DNA from: Papilionanthe hookeriana x Papilionanthe teres
Taxonomy: Eukaryota > Streptophyta > Magnoliopsida > Asparagales > Orchidaceae
Reading direction: 5' to 3'
Assembly: GCA_022702705.1 (NCBI GenBank)
Contig: CM040423.1
Span: forward strand, 41,136,070-41,200,069
Length of the DNA: 64,000 nucleotides
Part shown: positions 12,548-24,867 of the stretch, in pieces
Layout of the letters: each line of letters opens with the position of its first letter
Numbering within the stretch: the first letter of the stretch is position 1
Position numbers and translations under genes: made by a program
Notes under the pieces: model-generated
Told to the model about the DNA's origin: nothing
Databases searched by the model: none
Seen by the model: only the letters and a program-made list of their open reading frames with translations

Positions 12548-13739
12548 CATTCTTCCTCAGAACTATCATCAACTCTAAGATCTCCAATTGATTGAGCATG
12601 AACAAACAGATTGTAGAATGGATAAAATGGAAATTCTTCAGTAGAATCCTCTTCAATCCAACCTTTCATTTTCATCAATCACGTTAAACTTCCTTCAAGA
12701 TATCCAGAATGATCAAAATGTTCCTTCATTCTCCAATCTAGATGATCAAAGAAATCAGATAGATTGTTGATTGCATTCATCAGGTGTTGTACTTCCTTCT
12801 CTAATTTCTTAATTTTCTTCAAGACAATTCGTGAACTTTTAGGAAAGTAAGAGGAATAAGTGTTGACCTCTGAGATGGTTGATCTTCAATAATGCTCATG
12901 TCATTCATATCACCAACTACCTGGTTACTATATGCATATGCTGGGTCTATAGGCTTCCAAGGTAGAAGTACTCTTTTTCATTTCTCATATGGCACTTGTG
13001 ATTGACTGCAGAGGAGAAATATGGTGGAAGGATTTCTAAGCCCATACTTAGATCCGTGAACGATCAATCCCAAAACAGATTTGACAATTATTGAACCAAC
13101 GTCAATAGGCATCCCCATTTGAATACAGTAGTTCAGAATAGCACACTCCTTAGTTACTTTACTGATTTTCATAGTCGGGAGCAATTTTGCACATATGAAA
13201 TAATGTAAGTGTTTCGTCGTAGGATTTGACAGTGTGGTCGACAAACTTACATACATGTTATCTCTTATCTCCCATTCATCAGTTTCATCGGTCAGAAATC
13301 TATATATATCATTCATATTGTCCTTCGTCAGGGCAAAATTTGAATAGTGGCAGATTGACACATTATCAATCATATATAAATCATTAATCTTTGTAGGATT
13401 AAATGTGAAAAAACCTACCTCACACATAGACTGGTCCTTGGTTGATTTCATGAAGATTTGCATAAATCTCCTTCACAACCGGGACAACTACAGTGGTAGC
13501 AGTATAACACAATACTTCCCAACGTCTCTGAACAATAATTTCATCAATTCTAGTCGTAGGAGAATTCGTACCTCGATTTACAAAGCCTCGTTCCTTAATC
13601 AATCTCATTTTTAAGATATTTTGTTGAATTGACACTGAGTCTCGAAATTGATAAACTTTCTACTGTTGAAATCTTGAAATCTTGAAGTTTTCATCGAGTC
13701 GGAATCCATTTGGACAAGAATTTGGATCTTCCTCTTCAT
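12548..13739 (-). pseudogene. Env-position gene, first copy (element A)
   Basis: Starting near 13739, pieces in different frames match the B gene at 48074. 13420-13635 carries KERGFVNRG and VVPVVKEIYANL, equivalent to ERSFYHPG and VIPIIREFYANF in B. 12978-13463 carries CAILNYCIQMGMPIDVGSII, almost the same as B's AILNYCIQKKKPIDVGSII. The C-terminus (12548-12840), in another frame, has a heptad-like Leu/Lys segment (KKIKKLEKEVQHLMNAI) and an acidic end. At least two frameshifts and a stop are present. It lies directly behind pol. Role unknown; a subgenomic or internally promoted mRNA would be needed to express it. Confidence 0.7.
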
Positions 13740-13849
13740 TCCTTGGGTAGTTTCTGCATCTAGGGGCGGTTTTTGGGAGTTGTAATGGAGGATTTACCTC
13801 CTAGAACCACCAAAAATTGAATTTAAAGATGAGAAATGCTTTTCTGAAC

Positions 13850-13890
13850 AGCGGCGCTGTCCGACGCTGATAACAGCGTCGTTCGACGCT
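13850..13890 (-). promoter_or_regulatory. GC-rich dyad motif upstream of the first env-position gene of A
   Basis: It contains GACGCTGATAACAGCGTC (13863-13880), a perfect 7 bp stem with a 4 nt loop, inside a CpG-rich patch. It lies 110-150 nt upstream of the start at 13739. A TTTAAAT box follows on the minus strand (13821-13827). Similar blocks precede the env-position genes of B. Promoter function is inferred. Confidence 0.4.
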
Positions 13891-14052
13891 AGTTCAAATT
13901 TTGTCAAACTTCACTTCGTTTAAATTCTTTCCAAATTTCGATTTGATTCATTTATTAAATGTTGCTAATGATATTTAAGGAATAATAAGACTTAATTAAG
14001 TAATAAACAAACACAAATAACACATCAAACAAAAGCAAACACTCAATAACTG

Positions 14053-14099
14053 TGGGTTGCCTCCCACAAAAGCGCTTGATTTAACATTGTCAGCCCGAC
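14053..14099 (-). other. Conserved post-pol motif (element A)
   Basis: On the minus strand this reads GTCGGGCTGACAATG..., then AGCGCTTTTGTGGGAGGCAA and CCCA. It starts about 20 nt behind the end of the integrase frame. Equivalent copies are at 46315-46360 (B) and 54496-54541 (C). It is noncoding and better conserved than its surroundings. Confidence 0.65.
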
Positions 14100-14114
14100 A
14101 TAACTTTCAATTAT

Positions 14115-15516
14115 TCAGGTTGATCCAACCTTAAAACATCTTTAAAATTAGGTCTATTGCTTTCAAAATATGGTTTTAATTTTTGGCCATTAACTCTGAA
14201 TATTCTTCCAGATTTAGGGTATTCGATAATCACAGCTCCAAGCTAATATATTTTTATGACAATGAAAGGTCATGTCCATCAAGATTTCAGTTTCTCAGGA
14301 AATAATTTTAATATTGTATTGTATAATAAAACTTTTTGTCCTGTTTCAAATTTCTTTTTGAAAATCTTCCAATCATGTCATATTTTTCTTCTTTCCTTAT
14401 ATATTCCATCAATGTCATATGATTCATTTCTGATTTCTTCCAATTCATTCAATTGCAACAGTTTCTTCTCACCAGCATCTTTCAAATTAAAATTCAATTT
14501 CTTTATCGCCCAATATGCTTTATATTCTAATTCAACTGGCATGTGACAGGTTTTTCCAAAGATTCATCTATAAGGGGACATTCCTATAGGAGTTTTATAA
14601 GCAGTTCTATATGCCCATAAAGCAGTATCTGGTCTAGCAGACCAATCCAATTTCTCAGGATTAATGACTTTCTCAAAAATTCATTTAATTTCATGATTAG
14701 ATACCTCTGCTAAACCATTAGTTTGGGGATGATAAGCTGTAGAGATTCTATGCATAATATTATATTTTTCCACCAATCTCTGAATCAGATTATTCTTAAA
14801 ATGGGATCCTCCATCAGTAATGATTACTCTAAGAATACCATATCTTGTGAAAATATTTTTCATCAAAAACCTCGAAACACTTCTAGCATCACACCTAGGT
14901 AAATCTATTTTCTCAATCCATTTTGATACATAATCAACAACAATCAGTCTATATATATTTCCAAATGAAGGTATAAATGGTCCCATAAAATCTAATCCCC
15001 ATGCATCAAAAATTTCAACTTCTAAAGTGAAATTAAGAGGCATTTCATTTCTTCTAGATATATTACCTATTCTCTGACATTGACCACAAGTTTTGATAAA
15101 TCTATAAACATCTCTAAAAAGTGTAGGCCAATAAAATCTAGATTGTAAAATCTTATGTGCAATTCTATTCCAAAATGTCATCCAAATTCAGAATCATGAC
15201 ATTCTCGAATAATTCTTTCAGTTTCTTCATAAGGCACACATCTCTTAATAATAAGATCTTTACATTGCTTGTACAGATAAGGATCGTCCCAGAAATAAAA
15301 TTTAGCATCATGCTTAATTTTTTTCTGTTGTTGCATTATTAAGTCAGGTGGTAAAATATTACTAACGATGTAGTTCACAATATTAGCATACCACGGTAAA
15401 CTTCCTTCAATAATATTATATAATTGCTCATCAGGAAAAGTTTCAATAATTTTCTTTTCAAAGTCATCCAAATTAGGTTGTTCAAGTCTAGATAAATGAT
15501 CAGTTATTCGACCCAT
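14115..15516 (-). pseudogene. Integrase of element A (broken)
   Basis: Integrase joins the retroelement cDNA to host DNA. 15178-15516 carries the linker behind RNase H and the start of the zinc-binding region. 14681-15181 carries its CX2C half (CGQC) and the catalytic core: D in GLDFMGPF, D in ITDGGSHF and E in GLAEVSNHE, with D35E spacing as in Ty3/gypsy enzymes. The C-terminal part continues to about 14115 with a stop behind the E segment and several more. A frameshift near 15180 separates the zinc region. It cannot encode a whole enzyme as it stands. Confidence 0.85.
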
Positions 15517-15560
15517 TTTCTACTAACGATCTCAAAATCAAATTCTTGCGTTAAAAGTAT

Positions 15561-16118
15561 CTATCGAATCAGTCTTGGTTTTGTGTCCTTCTTTTGCATT
15601 AAATATTTAATAGCAGAATGATCAGTATGCACTACACATTTAGCTCCAATTAAATAAGATCTAAATTTTTCGAAGGCATAAACGATCGCTAATAACCCTC
15701 TTTCAGTAGTAGTATAATTAATTTGAGCATCATTAAGTGTCTTACTAGCATAGTATATAACTTTAAACATTTTTCATGTCTTTGGCCTAAAACAACACCA
15801 ATAGCATAATCGCTAGCATCACACATTAATTCAAATGGTTTCTCCCAGTCAGGAAACTATTATAGGTGCAGCGATTAATTTTTCCTTTAATAGATCAAAA
15901 GCTTTTAAGCATTCATCGTTAAAATCATTTTAAATTTCCTATCTTTTTCCAAAAGTTAGCATAGAGGCTTAGTAATTTTTTAAAAGTCTTTAATATATCG
16001 CCTGTAGAATCCTACATGTACCAAAAAACTTTTTACCCCTCTCACAGTTGTTGGAGGTGGTAAATTTTCTATAATTTGAATCTTCGCGGGATCTACTTCC
16101 ATGTCATATTCAGATATT
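15561..16118 (-). pseudogene. RT connection and RNase H of element A (broken)
   Basis: 15561-15770 encodes an RNase H segment ([19 protein letters not shown], then [13 protein letters not shown]). Upstream, 15771-16118 holds the connection to RT (VGFYRRYIKDF) with several stops and frameshifts. RNase H would degrade the RNA strand of the RNA-DNA hybrid. It matches B at 44334-44931. Confidence 0.8.
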
Positions 16119-16544
16119 TTATGCCCAAGCATAATTCCACCTGCAACCATAAGTTGACTCTTTTCCCAGTTTAGGACTAAATTTGTTCTTTTGCATACCT
16201 CTAAAACTTTTTTCTAAGTTGCATAGGCATGCATCAAATGAATCTCCAAATACTGAGAAATCATCCATAAACACTTCTATTCCATCATCAATTAATTTGC
16301 TAGATATGTACGTCATACATCTTTGAAATGTTGCAGGTGCATTACATAATCCAAAGGGCATCCTTCTAAAACCAAAAGTTTCATAAGGGTTAGTAATTGT
16401 AGTCTTCTCTTGATCCTCAGGAGAAATAGGTACTTGGTGATAACCGGTATATCCATCTAGAAAGCAATAGTACTTGTGTCCAACAAGTCCGTCTAGCATT
16501 TGGTCTAAAAATGGTAATGGAAAGTGATCTTTTCTAGTGGCAGT
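16119..16544 (-). pseudogene. Reverse transcriptase of element A, 3' part, cut by element E
   Basis: Encodes the palm of a Ty3/gypsy RT: TRKDHFPLPFLDQM, MPFGLCNAPATFQRCM and the catalytic box FMDD (FMDDFSVFG). The reading frame enters directly from E's LTR at 16545, so the first residues of the predicted ORF are LTR-derived. The fingers and N-terminal part are missing from the window; the matching DNA would lie beyond E and was lost. Confidence 0.9.
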
Positions 16545-18604
16545 TGTTGACCTCATTTGTTGTGAGGTCTTTTCTCTCTCCTTAGTGCTTCTTAGGATCT
16601 AGCCATAAGGTTTCTCATTGACAATCCTAGAGGACTAGAATTGGGACCCACCCTTTAGCAATTCAGCTACTTCTTGACTCCTCTTGGGATCCCACTTGGA
16701 TGGTTGCAAACCTCTAAATCACCTTGGAAGGTTAAAATCACCATATGGGCAATCAATAGTGAGTTCCTATAGGATTTTTTGGATTTAGGGTGACCCTGGG
16801 TGCCCTGAGCTTCTCTTGCACACACACACACTCCTAAGCCATTTTACCCTTTGACCCTAGACTTTGAACTTTGCCCCTTTCACCCTTTAAGAAACTCACA
16901 TAATTGAACTAAAGCCACTGATCTTTGTTTAAGATGGCTAAGGTTAATATGTGAAGAATCATAAAGTGGTTACCATTTGGCTAAGCTTGGTCCCAAAGTG
17001 GTTAGACTTGGTTGAGATCCATAAGCCCACCCCTATAGCCATGAGCCTACCCCAAAACTCTCCAAAAATTTCCAAAAAATTCTCAAAATTCCTAAAAATC
17101 ATTTCAAAACAATCCCCACCTTTTAAATTCACCAAAATACCCCAATACCCTCCAAATAACCTCTTGATACCCTAAAATGCCCTTTTGGCCCAAAATTCCA
17201 AAAATTCCAAAAATTCCCAGAAAATTCAAGAAAATATCAAATATTCCCAATTTCATTTTGTTCAACTACACCATGGGTCAATTTGTCAATTTAGCCCACT
17301 TTTGTCAAAATCCCCAATTTGGCCCAATCCTAACCCAAGTGAACCCAATGTCAAACCAAACTAGCCCAATTGATCTCAATTTTGATCAAATTCAATCCTA
17401 AACTTCAATTCAATATTCCAAATACCAATTTCAACCAAAACCAACCCCAATTTTTGCCCAAAATTACCCATAAACCCAAACATACCCAAATCCAATCCAA
17501 ATCAACTCAAACTTTCTTCAAAATTGTCCTAAAACTTGTCTAACACATTTCTATACCAAAACCAACATTCACTTGATCAAAATTTTGGCCTAAAACCCTT
17601 TTAAAATTCACTTGGACCAAAATGCCCAATTTTGGCCCATAAGCCTAAATCCCCTTCAAATTGAACCCTATGGCCCAAAAAAAATTCCCAAACCAATTTT
17701 CAATCAAATTTCAACATATCCAAATCCAATTTCAATCATTTTCAATTCATATTGGTCATTCCATAATTAATCTCAAAAATCTAAATCATCATATGCATAT
17801 TAAAGTCCCATACCCATGTGCATTTTGAAAAGCCCACTTAATTAAATTTTAAAAGCCCAAAATTGAGCCCATATGACATATTCTCATCAATCTATCATCC
17901 CATGATATTTAAAAACACCATTCCATGGTATTACATGAAGCATTGCATACATACATGGCTCATTAACCAAATTGGGCATGTTGGCATAAAATCCCCAAAA
18001 TTTATAAAAATCATTAATTCCTTTTGCATGAAACTGTCCAATGGCTCATGAGCATCATGGCATGGCATATACATCATTTCATAGCCATCCAAAGTCAATC
18101 TTTTCCAAAAATGGCAAAGGGAGGTGACCTCTTCTCCTTCCCCTCTCACTTCCATTTTCCCTTTTTCTAAACCATCAAATCTCCTTCCCAAACTCCCAAA
18201 CCAGCCATTAAATTTCACCTAAAACTCCCCATGGACCTTAAGACCAGCTCAAACCACTTTGGGAAAGAATTTAGCTAAGGGACCAAGGGGCTAACCCATG
18301 CTAGCCTCACTTGACCCAAACTCCAAATATCCATTGAATCTTCACCCTAAAGCCTCCAAATGTTCAAATTGAAACCTCCACTCAACCTCTCTGGCACCAC
18401 CTAACCTTGACCTGACTTGACCCTGGCCGGCCGGCCATCCCAGTCGACGGAAAACACCAGGTCGAGAGGTCCAAATTGATTCAAAAATTTAAAACGCTTT
18501 TGTTGAGCTGTCCCATTCTAATTGGACCCCATGGCTCTTCTTCTTCTCCCCTAGGTAGCTGATCCCATCCCTTAATTGCCCCTGGGAAGCCCTTCAGCCC
18601 TGCC

Positions 18605-18612
18605 TATTTAAA
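18605..18612 (+). promoter_or_regulatory. Putative TATA box in E's 5' LTR
   Basis: TATTTAAA lies at the position matching the TATA-like box of LTR H (2672). It sits in a C-rich setting and is followed by the GC-rich leader. Inferred promoter. Confidence 0.45.
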
Positions 18613-19109
18613 CACCACACCTCTCAGCCATGAAAGGGGCTGAACCTGACCTTAAGGAAACTTTGCCAAAATCACTCCAGAGCTCCTCCTAGCCAAGAGA
18701 AGCTCATCCCCACTGTCCTCCTGCCCTGAATCCCCCAGCTGAGCCCAATTTCTCAGCCAAAAATCAGGCCAAAAATAGGACACTCCCCAAATCTCCACCA
18801 AACTCAAATTAACTCCTCTCACACCTTCACCAGAGGTAGAGAAGGAGTTCCCCAGTGAAAGCTCCCTCTCCAAGCCACCCAGTTGCTCTAGCCTCCAAGC
18901 TTTGAAATCGGCTGTGGACACTTTCATACCTAGAAAATTCCCCAGAGCCAGAGACTTCATCTGGAGCTTCCTTGGGTGCAATCAAAGGTGACACAACTCT
19001 CTGATTGAAGCTACACTTCTCAGAGCAAAAGTATGGATCATTCCTTCCTCCCGAGCTTCCAGCAATTCTCCATTTCATTTCAGTTAATTTCATGGCATGT
19101 TAACCATAT

Positions 19110-19410
19110 GGATGTGTTCGTCTTCTCAAGACGAATCCATAGAGCATAAGAACTCGAAAATCCATTGAGAATCGAGGGAGATATTAGGGTTAGAAGGTCG
19201 ACGGTTACGGGTGCACACCAGTCGGAGACGAAGGCCAGCCGCCGTTGGATCGAGCGTGTATCGAACGAACGGCTCAGATGGTGTCGGACGAGGAGATGGA
19301 ACGTGAACCGCGGACCGCGTGGCAGCTGAGTCGGATGGCGGCGCCGAACCAGAAGACGACGCGTGGAGTTTGATCCGCCGTAGGATGACGCGGCGCCGAC
19401 GTGGATAAGC
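19110..19410 (+). other. CpG-rich leader block in E's LTR
   Basis: Many CG dinucleotides (for example 'gatgacgcggcgccgacg') between AT-rich arms. Position and borders match 3190-3475 in LTR H, while the sequence itself has drifted strongly. Confidence 0.5.
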
Positions 19411-22400
19411 AGGAAAATATGATTTTTCTGATTTAATTAAATAGCCAGAACTTAAAAAATTCATATCTTTGCATAGAAAAATCACAAAAATAAAAGAAAA
19501 ATACCCCCTTGCTCAGTGAACAGAGGAGAATAATGTGGAAAAAGAATTGAGTTAATTTGATGAGTATTTTATTTTTAATTAATTATTTACTCATTTCAGT
19601 ATTTTAATTCTCCATTTGCATAGACATTTCACCATGGCATGAGACCATAGGGCTTTTGAAGCCTCTGACTTGGGGAACATTCCCTGAATTTTCCAAGGTC
19701 AAAGGCTATCCCTATGACAAGTTATGTATTTTTCAAGTTCATGACACTGTTTTTGATATTTTAATTCCAAAAATTAGCATGTTTCTTTAAAAATTATAGG
19801 AAATTTTGGTGAAGTTCCTTAGGACCAGAGGACCCTAGGATAATTATGGTTTGAGTTAATTCATTAAGGATAACCCTAATTGGCCTAAATACTCAAAATT
19901 GAACTTTAATTAATTAGGATTAATCACACATTAAAATAACTTGAAATCAACTCTCCACTGATCTTTAGGATCAGAGGGACCTCACATAAAAATTTGAAGT
20001 CAATTGGAAATGTTTAACCCCACTAAATGGATTAATTAAGCCACATAATCAAAATTAAACTTTAAAAATTCATAACTCCAAAAATACATTTCAAAAATTC
20101 ACCAAATTGATTTTGGGACTTCTCTGATATCAGAGGAGTCTAAGAAAAATAAAATTGGAATTTTCTAAAAAATTTCATTTTTAAGCACATTTTAATTTTT
20201 TTAATAATTAAAAAATAATAAAAATCACAAAGATAATAAAAATCATAAAAATGTCATATTTGGTCCCCTAATCACTCAAAAATAAACCAAATATTTTTCC
20301 CAAGTCTCTAGGTTAAGATATTTAATTTTAAAGCCCTAAAACAATTTTTGAATTAAAAAATGTATTTTCTAGCCTTCCCACTAAATTAATTCTAATAAAT
20401 CAAAGAAAAATCATAAAAATATAAAATTTATTTCTCTGACTTTCTTGAGGTTAGAGAGATTTTTGAAAAATATAAAATCTATTTTTCAACTTTTATTTTA
20501 TTTTATAATTAATTAATACTCCAAAATTTAAAATAATTATAATAAATAAAATATAATTCAAAAAATCATCAAAATTGGTCCAAGTGGTCCTCTGGTCATT
20601 AGGAACATCCCGTAGTTTTCTTAAGGACAGAAACTTTACCTTGGTCATGTTGGTGAATTTTCTTTGAAAACCCCTATTTTCTATTAAAAATAATTATATA
20701 AATAAATTAAATTCAGAAAAATCACATTTTCTCCTCTAATGTCTTAATTGACATGTGAGAGAAGTGGCATAAAAATTTTAAGTTCATTTAAGCTTAATTT
20801 AATGAGTTATAAAATAAATAAGCTTAAAAGGGGGCATAAAGATAACTAAAAGATTTTAACCCCTAATTAAAATTTTAGGTTCAATCAAAGTGGGGCTAAA
20901 ATATCTGATTTTTTAACTTTCTCTTAGATGATTGAAACTTTGGGAAATCAAAGAGTAGGAACCCATTAATCACTTTAATAAACCAAAAATGAAACTTTAA
21001 TTAATTAAATAATTTAAATTTTGGAAGATTAATTAAAATTGGATTATTAAAATGGGGATATAATTTAAGAGGACAGTGATTCTTTAATTTAAAAAAATAA
21101 ATCCCTAAATAAATCACTTAATAATATTTAACTCTTAAACTTAAGAGGATAAGTGGAATTAATAATTAAATGATTAAAAGTAAATAATTCTTAATTAAAT
21201 TAAAACTTAAATCATTAAATAATTTAATAATTGATTAAAGCCTAAAATGTTAAATAATTTAAAAAGTAAATTAAAATATTTGAAACTAATTTAAAATCAT
21301 TTCAAAACAAACTTAAATTAAATTTGCAAATTTTAAATAATTTTAAGACAACTTACCTTAAAACATAATGTAAAAATTAAATTAATTAATATAATTAATC
21401 CAAATTAAATCAGCAAAATTTAATAAATAATTTGAACACCACTTTTTGACCTAAGTTAATCTAAAAAAATTAAATTAACATAAAATTTTGATATCATTTA
21501 TAAAAGGTTTAACTTAAATGAATCAAACACCATTCTAAACCTAAAATCATTGATTAAAATTTCATAATTAAATCACATTAAAGTAAATCATCAACTTTAA
21601 CTTCAAATCATTAAGATCTTTAACAAATTAACTTGCCCCTGAAAGTTTTAAATCATTATAACTATTAAATGAAGCGTTAAGTGAAAATTCACTACCCTCA
21701 TAAGATAATCAAATGTCCTAAGTTCACTGAGCAAGGGAGCAAAACTTAAATAAACCCTTGGATGATTAATTCACCTGTGTAATTAAATTCACTTGGACTC
21801 AAAAACTATCCCAAAAGTATTGAAAAAATGTTTAGGATTTGTTCTAAGCACTTTCCCAATACGATGGGTAGTTTTAAAGAACAATTGAACTTAATTGTTC
21901 TTTGGTGAAGAAAATCATCCTTAACCAAAATCAAGAACCTAGACGTCATAGGAAATGACTAGCTATAGGATTAGGATTCTGGTAGACAACCAAAACCTTT
22001 CCTTTAGTCTTTACCTAAGTACTTGTTGAAATATTTAATATGTGTAGCTTGGAATGACGGGAAGACCCTCCAGGTACGCTTTTATGTTATTGCAATTTAC
22101 TTTATTGCATTTTACCTACACTGCGCTTTACTTTTCTTGCATGATAAATAAGACTGTTGCATGAAAACCAAGACCTTTAGGATAGTCCCTGAACTGAAAC
22201 CAAAACTAAATTAAAAGTCACTACAAGATAAAATCCACCTCCACAATATTCAAAATATAAAACAACTCAAAATTTAATCACAAACAGAACAACAAAACTA
22301 CGACTTTAACTAAATTAAAACGTCTTGTTGGATGATCGGGAATACCTCGGATGATGTAACCTACGTGTTGCTAACGGGATTTCTCACGGTCTAAATGAAA

Positions 22401-23622
22401 GTGTGGAACTCATTCAGTTGAGTTTAGCAAATTCATCTGGACTAAGTGAATTCGATAAAAATAACGATGCCGGAAGGATGGAACCGTGGGATCTTAACCG
22501 ATGTTGTTATAATCAACTTTAAGATTTCCCTAATAAAACATTAAAGACATTTGGATTTTAAGACTTCTCTAAACCAAAACACTTCTCTCATCCTTTGATT
22601 TATGACTTCTAAAACTAAACCTCTGCAACAACAAGGAGCTTGGAGCATAGTGGGCAGCACGTACCATCGTCGTCTGCAAAACTTGTGTTTACTTCAGCTA
22701 AACTATTCTTAGAATTAAATAACCAAGCCATAGGATTTCGAGGTAGTTTGCCTAGTGCAACATAAATCCTCAGCTTTTCGTTAGGCATTTGAATGATCAT
22801 GTTATACAAATTAAGCCCTAACCGGTCTTAGGACTCCGAGGTAGTTGTTCGGTACGACATAAACCCACACATCTTCAAGGCTACTTGTGTGATTATATCA
22901 TACAAATATATGTCCTAATTAATTAAAATTGGCAGGATTACAACATTAAATAAACTCCCAAATTGAAGCCAAATAATAGGATAGTTTGGGAAGTTGTCAA
23001 GATTCTTCTTGGATCTCCAGCTTCTCCTACCTCTCTTCCATTGGACTCCAAAATAAACTGTTCCAAATTTGAGCTAACCCCTTTTGAAATTCCAAAAAAT
23101 CCAATTCTTTGATAACCTTAAACTTTGAAATTCTTGAGAGCAAAACTACTGATCATTATCGAGAGTTTTCTTAAATGATTCCCGTCATTTAAGATGTAAT
23201 TAACTATAGGGGCTTGCCCTTATAGGGAACTTTAAGAACCCAGGTAATATAAACCCTGTTTAATTCCTTTATATTAAACAGGGGAACTTATCGGCTTATA
23301 AAATTGGTTCGCAGACCAAACGGATGTCACAAATCTTTTATTTTATTTAACCGAGCCTCATCGTCAAACAGTGTGTCTATTCCTCGGGATAGATACACGG
23401 TTTGTGATGTAGTGCTCGTTATATAAACTATTTGGGATGTGAGATTAGTTTGATTTCATATCTTAAAATTTTCAAACTTAAAATTATTTTCAAAATCAAA
23501 TGTTACTTTCCAAATTATATATATAGTTAAATTAAATTTAAAAACCTAAAATTCGCCGAAAACTTATGTAGGCGACCCCTTTTTCAAAATAACATACAAC
23601 CTAAAAATATGCCGACAACTTC

Positions 23623-23640
23623 TGGCGACTCCGCTGGGGA
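23623..23640 (+). other. Primer-binding site of element E
   Basis: TGGCGACTCCGCTGGGGA lies five bases behind the LTR. The TGG start (pairing with a tRNA CCA end) and the sequence fit the tRNA-Arg-type PBS reported for Ogre/Tat elements. The tRNA identity is from memory of the family. Confidence 0.8.
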
Positions 23641-24154
23641 GTAGTTTCTCTCTCCATTTTGATCAGATGGTTTTTCTTTCATAAATCGGTAGTGTATCCA
23701 TGTCCCTAGTGGAGCAAACTACCATTCTTTCCGTTGGCATACCACGTTCATTTCTATCTTGAACAGTTATAGCCAACTTCTCTCGAATTTAGGAGCCACT
23801 GTTTAGACACCCCTAAACAGAGAGGTTCTGAAATTCTTTTACCTCTTTCTGAGGTGGGGTGGACCCCCAATAGGTGTTAGCATAGGAGCGGTCCTTCGGG
23901 TTGAAAAGTCTTATGAGACTTTCTTTTCCTTTCCAATTCTTAATCGAGTCCTTTACCTTTTCTATACCTTTAATCATTTCGTTCCTAACAAACAAATCCT
24001 CTAATAAACGACCCTTTTAATAAACAAACTCTTTTAAATCATAAATACATTAAGATAAATGAGAATGTGTTCGGACTCTTTCTTTTTCGTCCTAAGTTTT
24101 GGGACAAAAGGAAGCATAATTTGGGACTGACGTTCGAAATCTACCCTGCAGAAA
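23641..24154 (+). other. Leader between PBS and first ORF of E
   Basis: Noncoding leader of about 510 nt. No gene is seen; the minus-strand ORF 23813-23995 resembles nothing recognised. Packaging and splice signals would be expected here but cannot be identified by eye. Confidence 0.5.
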
Positions 24155-24777
24155 ATGACTGCGCCAAAGTTAATTTTCTCCTTCACCAATGGAATGGACT
24201 TCGCCGTCTATAAGGATGAGCTGCCTGACAATGGGATCATCCGTTTGGATAAGGATTCGACAACACAGATATCAAGTTCGCTGACGTCACTCTCTTCGCA
24301 CTAATGGACAAAGTGCCAGAAACTGAAGAGCCCGTAATTGAGTTCAACTTGAAGTCGGCTCAAGAATTCCCTCCCCTGCAAAGGGTTCCAGCTGAAAGAA
24401 GTATTGCTATTCGTAGGAGGACTGTCGTCTCTACCCCCACCGGTCTAGTCATCTCTGCACCTACCCCGGCTTCTGCCAAACTAAAGGGGAAGGAAATCCA
24501 AGTCTGTGATGAGCTTATCACCGTGGAGGGTACAGATTTTGTTATAATACCGTATGTTTTCGAGATTGGGTCCAGTTCGAGAGTTGCACCCCTAACTCGG
24601 ACTCAAAGGAGAAATAGAAGCAGAAAGATAGCCAGGATTGAGAAATCCAAAGCTGCTGAAGTTGCTTTTTTAGAAGAAATTCCTGAACAAAAAAAAGAAC
24701 TGCCTGAGTATATACCTCTGTTGGAAGGGAGTAGGTTTCACCCCCTCTCTGCTGCATCAGATGAAGAAGATGTCTGA
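24155..24777 (+). pseudogene. N-terminal ORF of element E (ORF1 or gag N-terminus)
   Basis: An ATG at 24155 opens a frame (MTAPKLIFSFTNGMDF) that shifts near 24265 to the frame of 24304-24777. That part is charged and proline-containing (FNLKSAQEFPPLQRVP) and rich in Arg and Lys near TRTQRRNRSRK. It ends at a TGA (24775-24777). Codons after the TGA stay open in the same frame into gag at 24868. So either an ORF1 upstream of gag (known in Ogre elements) or one gag interrupted by a single stop is possible. No known domain was recognised. Confidence 0.6.
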
Positions 24778-24867
24778 AGGATTGTCGCTACACTACCCCG
24801 ACCTGCATACTATAGTAACTGCAAAAGGAAAAGGGTTAAGACTACGCCATTTGCTCGGCTACAAGCC

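Larger units (their letters stand above)
16545..23617 (+). mobile_element. 5' LTR of element E, 7,073 bp
   Basis: Starts TGTTGACC within A's RT gene and ends GCCGACA, five bases before the PBS. It is collinear with solo LTR H. It contains a CA run near 16818, 'ccaaaaatt' repeats near 17196, a GC-rich block at 18400-19410, and a long AT-rich 3' half. No reading frame shared with H was found, so ORFs here (for example 18652-18981 minus) are treated as chance. LTRs of this length are at the upper end of what is known for plants. Confidence 0.9.

Noticed and set aside
23623..23640. tRNA gene fragment
   Set aside because: Only the 18 bases complementary to a tRNA 3' end are present, directly behind an LTR, so it is a primer-binding site. 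The same holds at 40984, 57825 and 60781.
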